Below, piece by piece: positions 7,854 through 15,660 of a stretch of 43,913 nucleotides of DNA. A program made the translations under genes and the position numbers. The DNA is from JASLBX01 sp036373915 (lineage in GTDB: Bacteria; Actinomycetota; Actinomycetes; Jiangellales; Jiangellaceae). The notes beneath the pieces were generated by a model. The model searched no databases. It was not told where the DNA came from and saw only the letters and a program-made list of their open reading frames with translations. The DNA is taken from NCBI GenBank assembly GCA_036373915.1, contig DASUUU010000114.1, positions 1 through 43,913 on the forward strand, written 5' to 3'. Within the stretch, counting starts at the first letter, position 1, and every line of letters starts with the position of its first letter.

Positions 7854-7923
7854 TCCTGCATCTGGAATGTCGTGAGGCAGCCCAGACCGCATGACCGGCG
7901 CTGGCGGTTTGGCAACGGATCGT

Positions 7924-7948
7924 GAATGCTTGCCGCCAGCGCGGGTAA
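7924..7948 (+). promoter_or_regulatory. Weak SigF/SigB-type promoter, leaderless
   Basis: GGGTAA (7943-7948) lies 9 nt before the transketolase ATG, and no Shine-Dalgarno is present. The -35 at 15-nt spacing is only GAAT (7924-7927), so this is the weakest of the set. Confidence 0.4.
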
Positions 7949-7957
7949 CCCCTATGC

Positions 7958-9904
7958 ATGGTCGAACTCACCGAACTAGGACAGCAGTTCCGCGTGGACG
8001 CAGTGCGGTGCTCAGATCGAGCATCATCGGGGCACCCGACATCGTCGATGTCGGCCGCGGACCTGATCGCTGTGCTGGCGGCGCGCCACCTGCGGTATGA
8101 CTTCGACGCTCCTGACAATCCGCACAACGACCACCTGATCTTCTCCAAGGGTCACGCCTCGCCGCTGTTGTATGCGTTGTACAAGGCGGCCGGTGCGATA
8201 AGCGAGGAGGAGCTCCTGACCTACCGGGAGCGAAAGAGCCGGCTCGAAGGTCACCCGACACCGAGGTTGCCGTGGGTCGACGTCGCCACCGGATCGCTGG
8301 GTCAGGGCCTGCCATTCGGCGTGGGCCTCGCATTGACCGGTAAGCACCTGGATCGGCTGCCGTACCGGGTGTGGGTGCTGTGCGGCGACAGCGAACTGGC
8401 CGAGGGGTCGATGTGGGAGTCGTTCGAGCTGGCCGGGTACGAGGGTCTGGACAACCTCGTAGCGATTGTCGATGTCAACCGCCTCGGGCAGCGCGGGCCC
8501 ACCCGGCACGGCTGGGACACTGCCGCCTACGCCCGGCGCATCGAAGCATTCGGCTGGCACACGATTGAGATCGACGGCCACGACGTGGAGGCGATCGACA
8601 AGGCGTACACCGAAGCCGAGACCGCCGGCCGGCCCACGGCCATCCTGGCCAGAACGGTCAAGGGCGCTGGAGTCTCGGCCGTGGCCGACCAGGAAGGAGC
8701 TCACGGAAAGCCGCTTACCAACGCCGACGACGCCATCGAGGAACTAGGTGGCATCAGATCGATCCGGATCGATGTGGCGCGCCCGAACGGTACGCAGGAA
8801 CCCCATCGGTTCGCGCGCCAGGAGGCCAGCCCACCTGTATACGAGGTGGGCGACGAGGTGGCGACCCGGACGGCGTTCGGCGAGGCATTGGCAGCACTCG
8901 GCGCTACCCGACCGGAAGTCGTCGCGCTCGACGGCGAGGTGGCGGACTCCACCCGCCTCGAGTTCTTCGCCAAGGCCCATCCGGAGCGGTTCTTCGAGTG
9001 CTACATAGCCGAGCAGCAGATGGTCGCGGCCGCCGTCGGGATGCAGGCGCGAGGCTGGGCGCCGTACGTGGCGACGTTCGCCGCCTTTCTCACTCGCGCG
9101 TACGACTTCATCCGGATGGCCGCCATCAGCCGTGCGAACCTGCGGCTCGTCGGGTCACATGCCGGTGTGTCGATCGGGCAGGACGGCCCGTCCCAGATGG
9201 GCCTGGAGGACATCGCAGCGATGCGCTCGGTGTACGGCAGCACGGTGCTGTATCCGTGCGACGCCAACCAGACTGCCGCACTGGTGGCCGCGATGGCCGA
9301 ACTGGACGGCATCAGCTACCTTCGCACCAGCAGAGGCGACACCCCGGTCATCTACGAACCCGGTGATGAGTTCGTGGTGGGTGGCAGTCGGGTACTCCGC
9401 GCCGGCAAGGCGGATCGCGTAACTCTCATCGCGGCCGGGGTGACCGTGCACGAGGCCCTGGCCGCCGCCGAGGAACTCGAGGCCGAAGGGATTCCGGCCC
9501 GGGTGCTCGACGCGTACTCCATAAAGCCGATCGACGGCGAGGCCATCGTCCGCGCCGCTCGCGAGACAGGACGGCTGTTGACCGTCGAGGACCACTGGCC
9601 CGAGGGCGGGCTCGGGGAGGCGGTCCGCGCTGTCTTCTCCGGTGACCGGACCAGTCCGCCTATCGTTTCTCTCGCGGTCCGCCAGATGCCGGCATCGGCG
9701 TCTCCCCAGGAGCAGCTCAGGGCGGCCGGCATCGACCGCTCGGCCATCGCAGACGCCGCCCGGCGGTTGGTTTCACCCGGCGACCAGGCCGAATTCGGTT
9801 CCGAGCACGAGGACACCACCTTCGCCGACCAACTCGAAGGCGGTCCGGAAGGTATCCCCGAGCCGGAGACCCCACGGGGGCGCGGCGTCGGCATGGACCG
9901 CTGA
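7958..9904 (+). CDS. tkt: Transketolase
   Basis: Thiamine-diphosphate enzyme of the non-oxidative pentose phosphate pathway, transferring two-carbon units between ketoses and aldoses. It has 648 aa. The pyrophosphate domain shows SGHPTSSMS (24-32), KGHASP (64-69) and the TPP/metal motif GDSELAEGSMWE with N174. The pyrimidine domain (from about 300) shows ECYIAEQQMVAAAVG with the catalytic Glu, and SHAGVSIGQDGPSQMGLED. The C-terminal domain ends near 600. It is shorter than E. coli TktA and more like the animal/archaeal type. An acidic 40-residue tail (FGSEHEDTTFADQ onward) is unusual. Monocistronic, with a strong terminator after it. Probably a second, stress-expressed transketolase rather than the housekeeping copy. 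Confidence 0.93.
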   Translation: MVELTELGQQFRVDAVRCSDRASSGHPTSSMSAADLIAVLAARHLRYDFDAPDNPHNDHLIFSKGHASPLLYALYKAAGAISEEELLTYRERKSRLEGHPTPRLPWVDVATGSLGQGLPFGVGLALTGKHLDRLPYRVWVLCGDSELAEGSMWESFELAGYEGLDNLVAIVDVNRLGQRGPTRHGWDTAAYARRIEAFGWHTIEIDGHDVEAIDKAYTEAETAGRPTAILARTVKGAGVSAVADQEGAHGKPLTNADDAIEELGGIRSIRIDVARPNGTQEPHRFARQEASPPVYEVGDEVATRTAFGEALAALGATRPEVVALDGEVADSTRLEFFAKAHPERFFECYIAEQQMVAAAVGMQARGWAPYVATFAAFLTRAYDFIRMAAISRANLRLVGSHAGVSIGQDGPSQMGLEDIAAMRSVYGSTVLYPCDANQTAALVAAMAELDGISYLRTSRGDTPVIYEPGDEFVVGGSRVLRAGKADRVTLIAAGVTVHEALAAAEELEAEGIPARVLDAYSIKPIDGEAIVRAARETGRLLTVEDHWPEGGLGEAVRAVFSGDRTSPPIVSLAVRQMPASASPQEQLRAAGIDRSAIADAARRLVSPGDQAEFGSEHEDTTFADQLEGGPEGIPEPETPRGRGVGMDR

Positions 9905-9915
9905 ACCCCCAATCC

Positions 9916-9949
9916 CCCCTGCGTTGATCACTGGCGATCAACGCAGGGG
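9916..9949 (+). terminator. Strong hairpin terminator after transketolase
   Basis: CCCCTGCGTTGATC pairs perfectly with GATCAACGCAGGGG around a 6-nt loop. TTCTTCG follows, but there is no long U-tract. It lies 12 bp after the stop. Confidence 0.75.
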
Positions 9950-10223
9950 TTCTTCGTGGGCCGGCACTGGGACGGCCTGCACGGCCGGCAGCGGCCTCCG
10001 TGCCTTGAACAGCACGGAGCGATGGACTGCTTGGGACGCCACCACTGTTCCGGGTGCTTGCACCGCTCCGCCGCCGGTCTGCGCCGCTTAGGTTTCCCGA
10101 AGAGCCGGGAGCAGCTCGTCAGCGGCGAAGCGGAAGATCATGCCCAGCCCAGACCCTGGATCCTCTCTCCTATGCCCTGCCCACCTGCCTACGTTGATCA
10201 GGACCCAAGGGAGCGGACGAAGG
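9950..10223. other. Intergenic stretch without a recognisable gene
   Basis: Between the terminator and the convergent epimerase gene I see no reading frame with family-like content. One TTGATCAGG at 10195 echoes the hairpin arm at 9924. Confidence 0.5.
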
Positions 10224-11237
10224 TCACTGCGCGCGGCTTTCGGGGCGATCGGGTTTCAACGGCGGCGTCGGGAATCCGGCGCCGTCGGCAACTCCATGCA
10301 GTACCTCGCGGATGGCGTCGACGCCTGAATGCCGGGGCGCCCAGCCGAGCTCCTGACGGGCCTTGGTGGCATACAGAGTCGGCAGGTTCAGCAGCAGCTG
10401 AAGCAAGGCATCCTCGGTCGGGACGACGCGCAGCCGCCAAGCAGCCGCCAGCCCGGCGCGGAGGACCGCACCGGGCAGTGGCACGATCCGCGACCCGAAC
10501 ACCTCCGCCAGCCGCTCCCGGTCGATGATCGGGTCCGCGGCCAGGTTGAAAGCGCCGCTGAGCTCACCCAGGACGGCCAGCCGGAACGCCTCCGCCACGT
10601 CGTCCGCGTGTACCGCCTGGAATCTCAGGCCGGCCGGCACCGGGACCACGGGCAGCCGACCCGGACGCACCAGCATCCGAGGCAAAAGGGGCCCGGCGAA
10701 GATCCGGCGCTGCTCACTCGCCGACTGCCGCTTGAACACGAAGCAGGGCCGCAGCCGCACGATCCGCATCGACGGATTACGGAACTCGAAGGCATCGAGA
10801 TACCGCTCCAGGTATGCCTTCTCCCGGCCGTACCCGGCCGTGGGCAGGCTGTGAGTCGGCCAGGTCTCATCGACTTGCCGGCCTGGTCCGGGCGAGTACG
10901 CGCCGACCGATGAGGCATAGATCAGGCTCCGAACCCCCGCCGTGGCGGCTGCTTCGAAGACCCGCGCGCTGCCGAGGACGTTCACTTCCCACGTCGTGAT
11001 CGGCCGGTGAGTGGGCTGGAAGGCCCAGGCCAGGTGCACCACGACGTCGATGTTCCGGAACAGGCTGACCAGGTCTGCCGAGCTGATGTCGGCCCGGACG
11101 AAGTGGGCCCTGTCGGGTAGCCATGCCGGAAGCCGCCGCGCAAGGCCGACCAGGTCGTCGACGCTCGGATCGGCGTTCAGTGTCTGCATCACGCTGGTGC
11201 CGATGTTGCCGGTCGCTCCCGTTACCAGAACCTTCAT
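10224..11237 (-). CDS. NAD-dependent epimerase/dehydratase (extended SDR)
   Basis: Cytoplasmic sugar-nucleotide-type dehydrogenase or epimerase of 337 aa. The N-terminal Rossmann motif is VTGATGNIG, followed by VVHLAW, IYASSVGAYSPG and the catalytic YGREK (Y-x3-K). A C-terminal substrate domain has RLRPCFVFKR and AVHADDVAEAFRLAV. Start ATG 11237 is chosen because GGTGGAGAT precedes it directly. An ATG 7 codons upstream lacks this. Monocistronic. The substrate cannot be told from sequence. Confidence 0.9.
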   Translation of the reverse strand: MKVLVTGATGNIGTSVMQTLNADPSVDDLVGLARRLPAWLPDRAHFVRADISSADLVSLFRNIDVVVHLAWAFQPTHRPITTWEVNVLGSARVFEAAATAGVRSLIYASSVGAYSPGPGRQVDETWPTHSLPTAGYGREKAYLERYLDAFEFRNPSMRIVRLRPCFVFKRQSASEQRRIFAGPLLPRMLVRPGRLPVVPVPAGLRFQAVHADDVAEAFRLAVLGELSGAFNLAADPIIDRERLAEVFGSRIVPLPGAVLRAGLAAAWRLRVVPTEDALLQLLLNLPTLYATKARQELGWAPRHSGVDAIREVLHGVADGAGFPTPPLKPDRPESRAQ

Positions 11238-11298
11238 ATCTCCACCCTGACCGGTCATTCACGCGTGCCAGCCGCCTGCGGGGGTACGGCTAAAGTCG

Positions 11299-11457
11299 TC
11301 AATCAGCCAACGCGTAGATCAATAGCATCGCAATGATGAAGACCACCAGGAACGCGATCGTCGTCAGCGGAAGCAGAATCTTGCCCCACCGAGTACGCCG
11401 CTTGTTGCCCGGTTTCTCGCGATCCGAGTGCGGTGTGTCGCGGCGCTGTTCGGACAT
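11299..11457 (-). CDS. Small single-helix membrane protein
   Basis: 52-residue protein. A basic N-terminus (SEQRRDTPHSDREKPGNKRRTRW) precedes one hydrophobic helix, ILLPLTTIAFLVVFIIAMLL, and a short tail ending in LAD. An excellent AGGAGGGCTGCG precedes the ATG, which supports translation. Divergent from the exchanger gene. Function unknown. I know of no family name. Confidence 0.65.
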   Translation of the reverse strand: MSEQRRDTPHSDREKPGNKRRTRWGKILLPLTTIAFLVVFIIAMLLIYALAD

Positions 11458-11483
11458 CGCAGCCCTCCTATCGTCGCACCGGT

Positions 11484-11517
11484 GTTGCGGCGCTTCAAAT
11501 GTTGTGGCGCTTCAAAC
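11484..11517. repeat. Tandem 17-bp direct repeat in a divergent promoter region
   Basis: GTTGCGGCGCTTCAAAT (11484-11500) is followed at once by GTTGTGGCGCTTCAAAC (11501-11517), 15 of 17 identical. The position between divergent genes suggests a regulator binding site. Confidence 0.6.
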
Positions 11518-11549
11518 CGAAGTACCCCGTCGAGAGGAACTCATGCGTA

Positions 11550-12581
11550 ATGCCTGACGACCTGGTGCTCATTTGGTCGGTGCCGGTGGCGATCGCCTGG
11601 TTAGTCGGCGGGGCGACGGCCGTCGCGCTTGCCGGAACGCGACTGTCCCGGGTAATCGACCGGCTCGCGGACCGGACGGGACTCGGCGAGGCGCTCGCCG
11701 GCATGGTGCTTCTTGGCGCCGCTACCTCGCTCGCCGGGCTGGTGGTCAGCCTCGTCGCCGCAGCTCAGGGCGAGGCGAGCTTGGCGGTCAGCAACTCCCT
11801 GGGCGGTATTGCGGTGCAGACCACGTTCATCGTCATCGCGGATGCCACCTACCGCCGGGCGAACCTCGAACACGCGGCGGCGTCGCTGACCAACGTGTTC
11901 ACCAGCGTGCTGATGATCGTCTTGCTGGCCGTGGTCCTGCTGGGCGCGGCCGCGCCGCCAGTGACCGTGCTCGGCATCCACCCGGCAACAGTGCTACTGA
12001 TCGCCACCTATGGATACGGGCTGTACTTGAGCCGCAAGGCTACGACTGCTCCGATGTGGCAACCCGAACGGACAGGGGCGACCCGTGAAGACGTCCCGCA
12101 GCCGGCGCCAGGTGGCGAGCGCACTTCGCGGTTGTGGCTCCAGTTCGCCGGCCTCGCGGTGATCGTGGCGACGGCCGGCTACGTGGTCGCCAACTCCGGT
12201 GTGAATCTTTCGGAACAGACCGGGCTATCGGGCACGACGGTCGGCGCTTTCCTTACGGCGGTCGCGACGTCACTTCCCGAGCTGGTGACGACGCTAGCCG
12301 CCGTACGGCTCGGCGCACTGACGCTCGCCGTCGCCGGCATTGTGGGCGGCAACACATTCGACGCGCTCTTCGTGGCCGCCGCCGACGTCGCATACCGTGA
12401 GGGTTCGATCTACGCCGCGATCTCACAGGCGGACCTGTTCGTCCTCGGCTGGACGATGCTTATCGTCGGGACTCTCACCGCTGGACTGCTTCAACGGGAG
12501 CGCAAGGGCATCGGGTTCGAAGGCGTCGCCGTACTAGTCCTGTACGCCGCCGGCATCGCCGTCGTACCGATGGTGGGCTGA
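11550..12581 (+). CDS. Ca2+/cation antiporter (CaCA) family membrane protein
   Basis: Integral membrane exchanger of 343 aa with about ten helices in two inverted halves. The second alpha repeat is canonical (AFLTAVATSLPELVTTLAA, then GIVGGNTFDALF). The first repeat reads LLGAATSLAGLVVSLVAA, where the usual P-E pair is A-G. The acidic cation ligand of that half is thus missing, and transport stoichiometry or ion choice is probably altered. A hydrophilic linker at about 165-190 separates the halves. The ATG at 11550 follows GAGAGGAAC. Upstream in-frame codons give non-family sequence. Confidence 0.85.
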   Translation: MPDDLVLIWSVPVAIAWLVGGATAVALAGTRLSRVIDRLADRTGLGEALAGMVLLGAATSLAGLVVSLVAAAQGEASLAVSNSLGGIAVQTTFIVIADATYRRANLEHAAASLTNVFTSVLMIVLLAVVLLGAAAPPVTVLGIHPATVLLIATYGYGLYLSRKATTAPMWQPERTGATREDVPQPAPGGERTSRLWLQFAGLAVIVATAGYVVANSGVNLSEQTGLSGTTVGAFLTAVATSLPELVTTLAAVRLGALTLAVAGIVGGNTFDALFVAAADVAYREGSIYAAISQADLFVLGWTMLIVGTLTAGLLQRERKGIGFEGVAVLVLYAAGIAVVPMVG

Positions 12582-12582
12582 T

Positions 12583-12601
12583 GCTGCCGACATGCGGCAG
12601 C
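12583..12601 (+). terminator. Short hairpin after exchanger gene
   Basis: GCTGCCG pairs with CGGCAGC around a 5-nt loop, two bases past the stop. No U-tract. Confidence 0.45.
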
Positions 12602-12731
12602 GGCGAACTCAGCCCTGATCGTGGCGCCGGCTCGGGGCGTTCGTGGGCACGCCATGCGGCGGCGGGTTGGTCGGGGGCGCGGCAAGCTGTCGTAGTCGGG
12701 AAGTCGCAAGTCCTCACGACTCATTGGCAGC

Positions 12732-12908
12732 TCAGTCCTGGTTGAACGTGTCCTTCACCTTCTCGCCGGTCTGCTTGGCATCGGCCTTGGTTTGCTCGGT
12801 CTTGCCTTCGGCTTCGAGGCGCTCGTTGTCGGTCAGCCGGCCGCCGGCCTCCTTGGCCTTGCCCTTCCCCTTCTCGCCGATGTTCTTGGCCTTGTCACCT
12901 GCACCCAT
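12732..12908 (-). CDS. csbD: CsbD-family stress protein
   Basis: Hydrophilic, highly charged 58-residue protein with the CsbD pattern: MGAGDKAKNIGEKGKGKAKE, then GGRLTDNERLEAEGKTEQ and KADAKQTGEKVKDTF. CsbD proteins are abundant general-stress proteins of unknown mechanism, and the founding member in Bacillus is sigma-B controlled. Here a full GTTT-N15-GGGTAG promoter lies upstream, which agrees. AGAGGAG precedes the ATG. Confidence 0.92.
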   Translation of the reverse strand: MGAGDKAKNIGEKGKGKAKEAGGRLTDNERLEAEGKTEQTKADAKQTGEKVKDTFNQD

Positions 12909-12934
12909 CGCAATCTCCTCTCCGTTGGTCACAG

Positions 12935-12959
12935 CTACCCCACGGCCAGCGGCCGAAAC
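12935..12959 (-). promoter_or_regulatory. SigF/SigB-type promoter for csbD
   Basis: Minus strand GTTT (12956-12959), 15 nt, GGGTAG (12935-12940), 26 nt before the csbD start. Confidence 0.7.
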
Positions 12960-12970
12960 CGCTCTCCGGA

Positions 12971-12995
12971 GATTCACACCGGTCCGGCGGGGTAT
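12971..12995 (+). promoter_or_regulatory. SigF/SigB-type promoter for coiled-coil protein gene
   Basis: GATT (12971-12974), 15 nt, GGGTAT (12990-12995). It is back-to-back with the csbD promoter, the two -35 boxes being 11 nt apart. Confidence 0.5.
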
Positions 12996-13053
12996 TCGAT
13001 GGCATGGGCCGGGGTGTGATTCCGGCCGGTGAAGAAAGGATCGGTGAACGCAC

Positions 13054-13485
13054 ATGGACGCGGGTGCCACCCTGTTGCTCATCGTTGTGCTGCTGATCGT
13101 GGCCGCAGTCGCCGGTCACCTGATCGCCCAGCAGATCTGGCCGGTCAGGCGGCGGATCTGGCGGCAGCGCGCCAACATCGTCGAAACCGAGGCCAAGCAG
13201 CTCCATCGCGAATACGACTTGGAGAAGCCGGGGACGCCAGAAGACGAAATCGCCCGCGAACGCCTCGAGGAGGAGCGGGTCGCCACCGCCACCGACATCT
13301 ACCAAGCGCAGGCGGACGAGCTCGAGGCGCAGGCCAATCGCGAGCGGCTGGAGGCGCAGCAGGCCGAGGCCGAAGCCCGGCGGTTGCGGCGCACAGCGGC
13401 TGGAGAGCCGCCGCCGGAGACTCCCGAGCGATCGACGCCTCGCCGCCGGCGCGCCGGCATCAGCCCTGAAGACCTGGACTACTAG
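13054..13485 (+). CDS. Membrane-anchored coiled-coil protein
   Basis: 143-residue protein. An N-terminal helix (TLLLIVVLLIVAAVAGHLIA) anchors it. The rest is a long, charged, Ala/Glu/Arg-rich helix predicted to be a coiled coil (EDEIARERLEEERVATATD, ADELEAQANRERLEAQQAE). The tail is Pro/Arg-rich and ends in SPEDLDY. The likely topology is one membrane span with a cytoplasmic rod. No function assigned. Divergent from csbD with a paired stress-type promoter. Confidence 0.75.
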   Translation: MDAGATLLLIVVLLIVAAVAGHLIAQQIWPVRRRIWRQRANIVETEAKQLHREYDLEKPGTPEDEIARERLEEERVATATDIYQAQADELEAQANRERLEAQQAEAEARRLRRTAAGEPPPETPERSTPRRRRAGISPEDLDY

Positions 13486-13591
13486 CCGGGCTGCCGGTCA
13501 ATTCCGACGGAGCCTCGCTCGCGGGTTCACCCACGGGCGATGGGCTGTGGCATCCCGCAGGTGTGGGACTTGGCCGTTGGACGGCTGATCG

Positions 13592-14248
13592 CTATTGCAG
13601 CGCCCCGGCGGCTATGCGGAGGTCGGCGACCATCCCGGCGTACATGACATCGCGGTCGCCTTGAGTTCTGAGCACCGCTGACGGATGCACCGTCGCCACG
13701 ACGCGAGGACCCCCGTTGTCGTCCCACAGTGCGCCTCCGCGCTCCGGCGCCGGCAGCAGTTCGCCGCGGTGCTGCGTCAACCGGAACGACGGCCCGAAGA
13801 TCGCCTTGGCCGCCGTGGCGCCGAGGCATACCAGGATTTCCGGATCGAGCAGGTGAAGCTCCGCTTGCAGCCAGGGACGGCAGGCCACGATCTCGGTCCG
13901 ATTGGGCGTCTGGTGGATCCGGCGCTTGGCTCGCTCGGTGAACTTGAAATGCTTGACCACGTTCGTCACGTATGCGGTTGACCGATCGATCTCGGCCTCC
14001 TCGAGCGCCCTTGCCAGCAGCCTGCCGGCCGGCCCGACGAACGGCCGGCCCTCCTTATCCTCCCGGTCGCCGGGCATTTCCCCGACGAGCATGATCCGGG
14101 CGTGCTCGTGCCCTTCGCCGAAGACGGTCTGCGTGGCGTTCTTGTACAGCTCACACCCGCGGCAGGAATCCGCAGCATCTTTCAGCGTCGGCAGGTCGGC
14201 TTCCGCCGGGACGAACTCCTCAGCGCCACGGGCCTTGGTCACCGCCAT
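13592..14248 (-). CDS. udgX: UdgX-type uracil-DNA glycosylase
   Basis: DNA repair protein of the uracil-DNA glycosylase superfamily, UdgX branch, 218 aa. The Fe-S ligands are C29 and C32 (SCRGCELYK), C123 and C141. The uracil pocket motif is GEMPGDREDKEGRPFVGPAG and the second motif is HPSAVLR. The defining loop KRRIH occurs at 108-112. In characterised UdgX, the histidine of this loop forms a covalent bond with the deoxyribose at the uracil site, so the protein stays attached to DNA. The start lies 10 nt past a stress-type -10 with no Shine-Dalgarno, so translation is probably leaderless. Confidence 0.93.
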   Translation of the reverse strand: MAVTKARGAEEFVPAEADLPTLKDAADSCRGCELYKNATQTVFGEGHEHARIMLVGEMPGDREDKEGRPFVGPAGRLLARALEEAEIDRSTAYVTNVVKHFKFTERAKRRIHQTPNRTEIVACRPWLQAELHLLDPEILVCLGATAAKAIFGPSFRLTQHRGELLPAPERGGALWDDNGGPRVVATVHPSAVLRTQGDRDVMYAGMVADLRIAAGALQ

Positions 14249-14257
14249 ACCGGGACG

Positions 14258-14281
14258 GTTACCCGGGGGTGATTGGGGTAA
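14258..14281 (+). promoter_or_regulatory. SigF/SigB-type promoter, plus-strand half of a palindromic pair
   Basis: GTTA (14258-14261), 14 nt, GGGTAA (14276-14281), reading toward the DUF1801 gene. It overlaps the minus-strand promoter almost completely. Confidence 0.55.
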
Positions 14282-14282
14282 C
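14259..14282 (-). promoter_or_regulatory. SigF/SigB-type promoter for udgX, leaderless
   Basis: Minus strand GTTA (14279-14282), 14 nt, GGGTAA (14259-14264), with the udgX ATG 10 nt after the -10. The inverted repeat GGTTACCC...GGGTAACC makes each arm a -35 for one direction and a -10 for the other. Confidence 0.6.
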
Positions 14283-14367
14283 CGGCTAGCGTGAACTGAC
14301 GACGCGCTTCGGTGGGCTCACGATGTCGCTCGTACCCTGCCACGGAACGAGTTGCAGGACGTGTCTC

Positions 14368-14796
14368 ATGACCGATCACAAGAAGGATGACTCGCGACCG
14401 AGATTGCTCTCGGGAGGCAACCCTCAGATCCCCAAAGGTGAGGGGGACGGCCCGGTGCAGGACTACATCGCTGCCATGCCCGGTTGGAAACGAGACATCG
14501 GAGAACGCCTCGACGACCTCATCGGGCGCACGGTCCCCGACGTACACAAGGCCGTGAAGTGGAACCAACCGTTCTACGGCCTCAGGGGCGAGGGGTGGTT
14601 CCTGTCGTTCCGCTGCTACACGGACTACGTGCAGCTCCAGTTCCTCAAAGGAACATCGCTCGATCCCATGCCGCCGAAGGCGTCCAAGCACCCCGAAGTG
14701 CGCTACCTCGACATCCGCGAGCACGACGAACTGGACGACCGCCAACTCCGATCCTGGATCAAGCAAGCGAGGAAGCTGCCGGGCGAACAGATGTGA
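14368..14796 (+). CDS. DUF1801 domain protein
   Basis: Cytoplasmic protein of 142 aa of the DUF1801 (YdhG-like) fold: GPVQDYIAAMPGWKRDIGER, LIGRTVPDVHKAVKWNQPFYG, GWFLSFRCYTDYVQLQFL and a C-terminal helix DRQLRSWIKQARKL. Members are small stand-alone proteins of unknown biochemical role. An in-frame ATG at 14323 would add 15 Cys-containing residues and has GGTGGG upstream. The ATG at 14368 fits the family better. Driven by the plus half of the palindromic promoter. Confidence 0.82.
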   Translation: MTDHKKDDSRPRLLSGGNPQIPKGEGDGPVQDYIAAMPGWKRDIGERLDDLIGRTVPDVHKAVKWNQPFYGLRGEGWFLSFRCYTDYVQLQFLKGTSLDPMPPKASKHPEVRYLDIREHDELDDRQLRSWIKQARKLPGEQM

Positions 14797-15189
14797 CGCG
14801 ACTGTCCAGCGGGAAGGGCCAATTGCTGGCTCTGGTACCTGGGCGAGCTTGTCCCCGCCGGCGAAGTCCAGCGTCGGCAACCGATTCGGAACGTGGCTCG
14901 GGGACGGCAAATGCGCGCACCGCCATGGCCGCCTACGATCAAGGGCGTGCCGAGCAGCTGCAGACCATTACGGGGATCGCAGGACGGGCCGCGGGCCAGC
15001 GTTCAGCTGTCCCGCCAAGGGGAACAAGTGCGCGCCGAGGCCCGCTACGACGCAGCTTCGACAAACGAACCGGCGGTTCCGAGGTGGATGCCGATTCTGA
15101 GCCGCTCGGCGCGCGATGTGCGTCGACCGCGCGTTTGCGCTGGAAGCCCCTCGGCCGACTGGCCGGGGGGCTACCCGGTTGGGCTCGGG
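14797..15189. other. Gene-poor stretch, no supported feature
   Basis: 393 bp between the DUF1801 and DUF378 genes. Several frames stay open because of the G+C content, including one from 14926 beginning MAAYDQGRAEQLQT, but none looks like a protein family or has a ribosome site. It could hold a decayed gene. Confidence 0.5.
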
Positions 15190-15426
15190 TCAGGCGACCC
15201 TCTCCGGGTGCGAGGTGCGCGAGCGGAGCAGGGTGCCGGCGCGGGTGAGCATCCAGACGCCGGCGATCGCGACGAGGGCGTAGATCACGCGGGTCAGCGC
15301 GTTGGTCTCACCGAAATCGAGCCCGAAAATGGCGGCGACGAGGTCGAACTCGGCCAGTGCCACCAGGCCCCAGTTCAGGGCTCCCACGATCACCAGCGCT
15401 CCGGCCAGGATGTCTAGCTTCTTCAT
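15190..15426 (-). CDS. DUF378 small membrane protein
   Basis: 78-residue membrane protein matching DUF378 (YuzA-like). Helix 1 carries the signature LAGALVIVGALNWGLVAL, followed by FDLVAAIFG, and helix 2 is LTRVIYALVAIAGVWML, then a basic tail. AAGGAGG precedes the ATG at 15426. Upstream in-frame residues are not family-like. Function unknown. No GGGTA motif upstream, unlike many neighbours. Confidence 0.85.
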   Translation of the reverse strand: MKKLDILAGALVIVGALNWGLVALAEFDLVAAIFGLDFGETNALTRVIYALVAIAGVWMLTRAGTLLRSRTSHPERVA

Positions 15427-15660
15427 GGCTTCCTCCTTGGTTGTCGAAAGCTCTGTCAATTCAAATGTGCGCCTGGCCGGCACTGCTTCGAGAAGAGGCG
15501 AAGGTCACGCCCCGGCGGGCCGATCGCCCTCTCGTGGCTACGGGTTGTAGGTCGGCCCTTGCCCGGGTCGGCTAACACGTCAACACGTCGTCGACCGATT
15601 GTTGGAGGGCGGTGTCGTTCGACGACTGTCCTCCCCTATGGCCGACTGGTTCGCCGGCTC
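15427..15660. other. Intergenic stretch between DUF378 and LuxR remnant
   Basis: No convincing frame or promoter motif. The plus-strand frames here run into the LuxR remnant without an identifiable N-terminal domain. Confidence 0.4.

Noticed and set aside
9956..10528. Long open frame on the plus strand
   Set aside because: It runs antisense into the epimerase gene, has no ribosome site, and its Cys/His/Arg/Pro composition is that of a shadow frame.
14893..15417. 174-codon open frame on the plus strand
   Set aside because: It crosses the DUF378 gene in antisense, with no family-like segments. Kept only as a featureless region.
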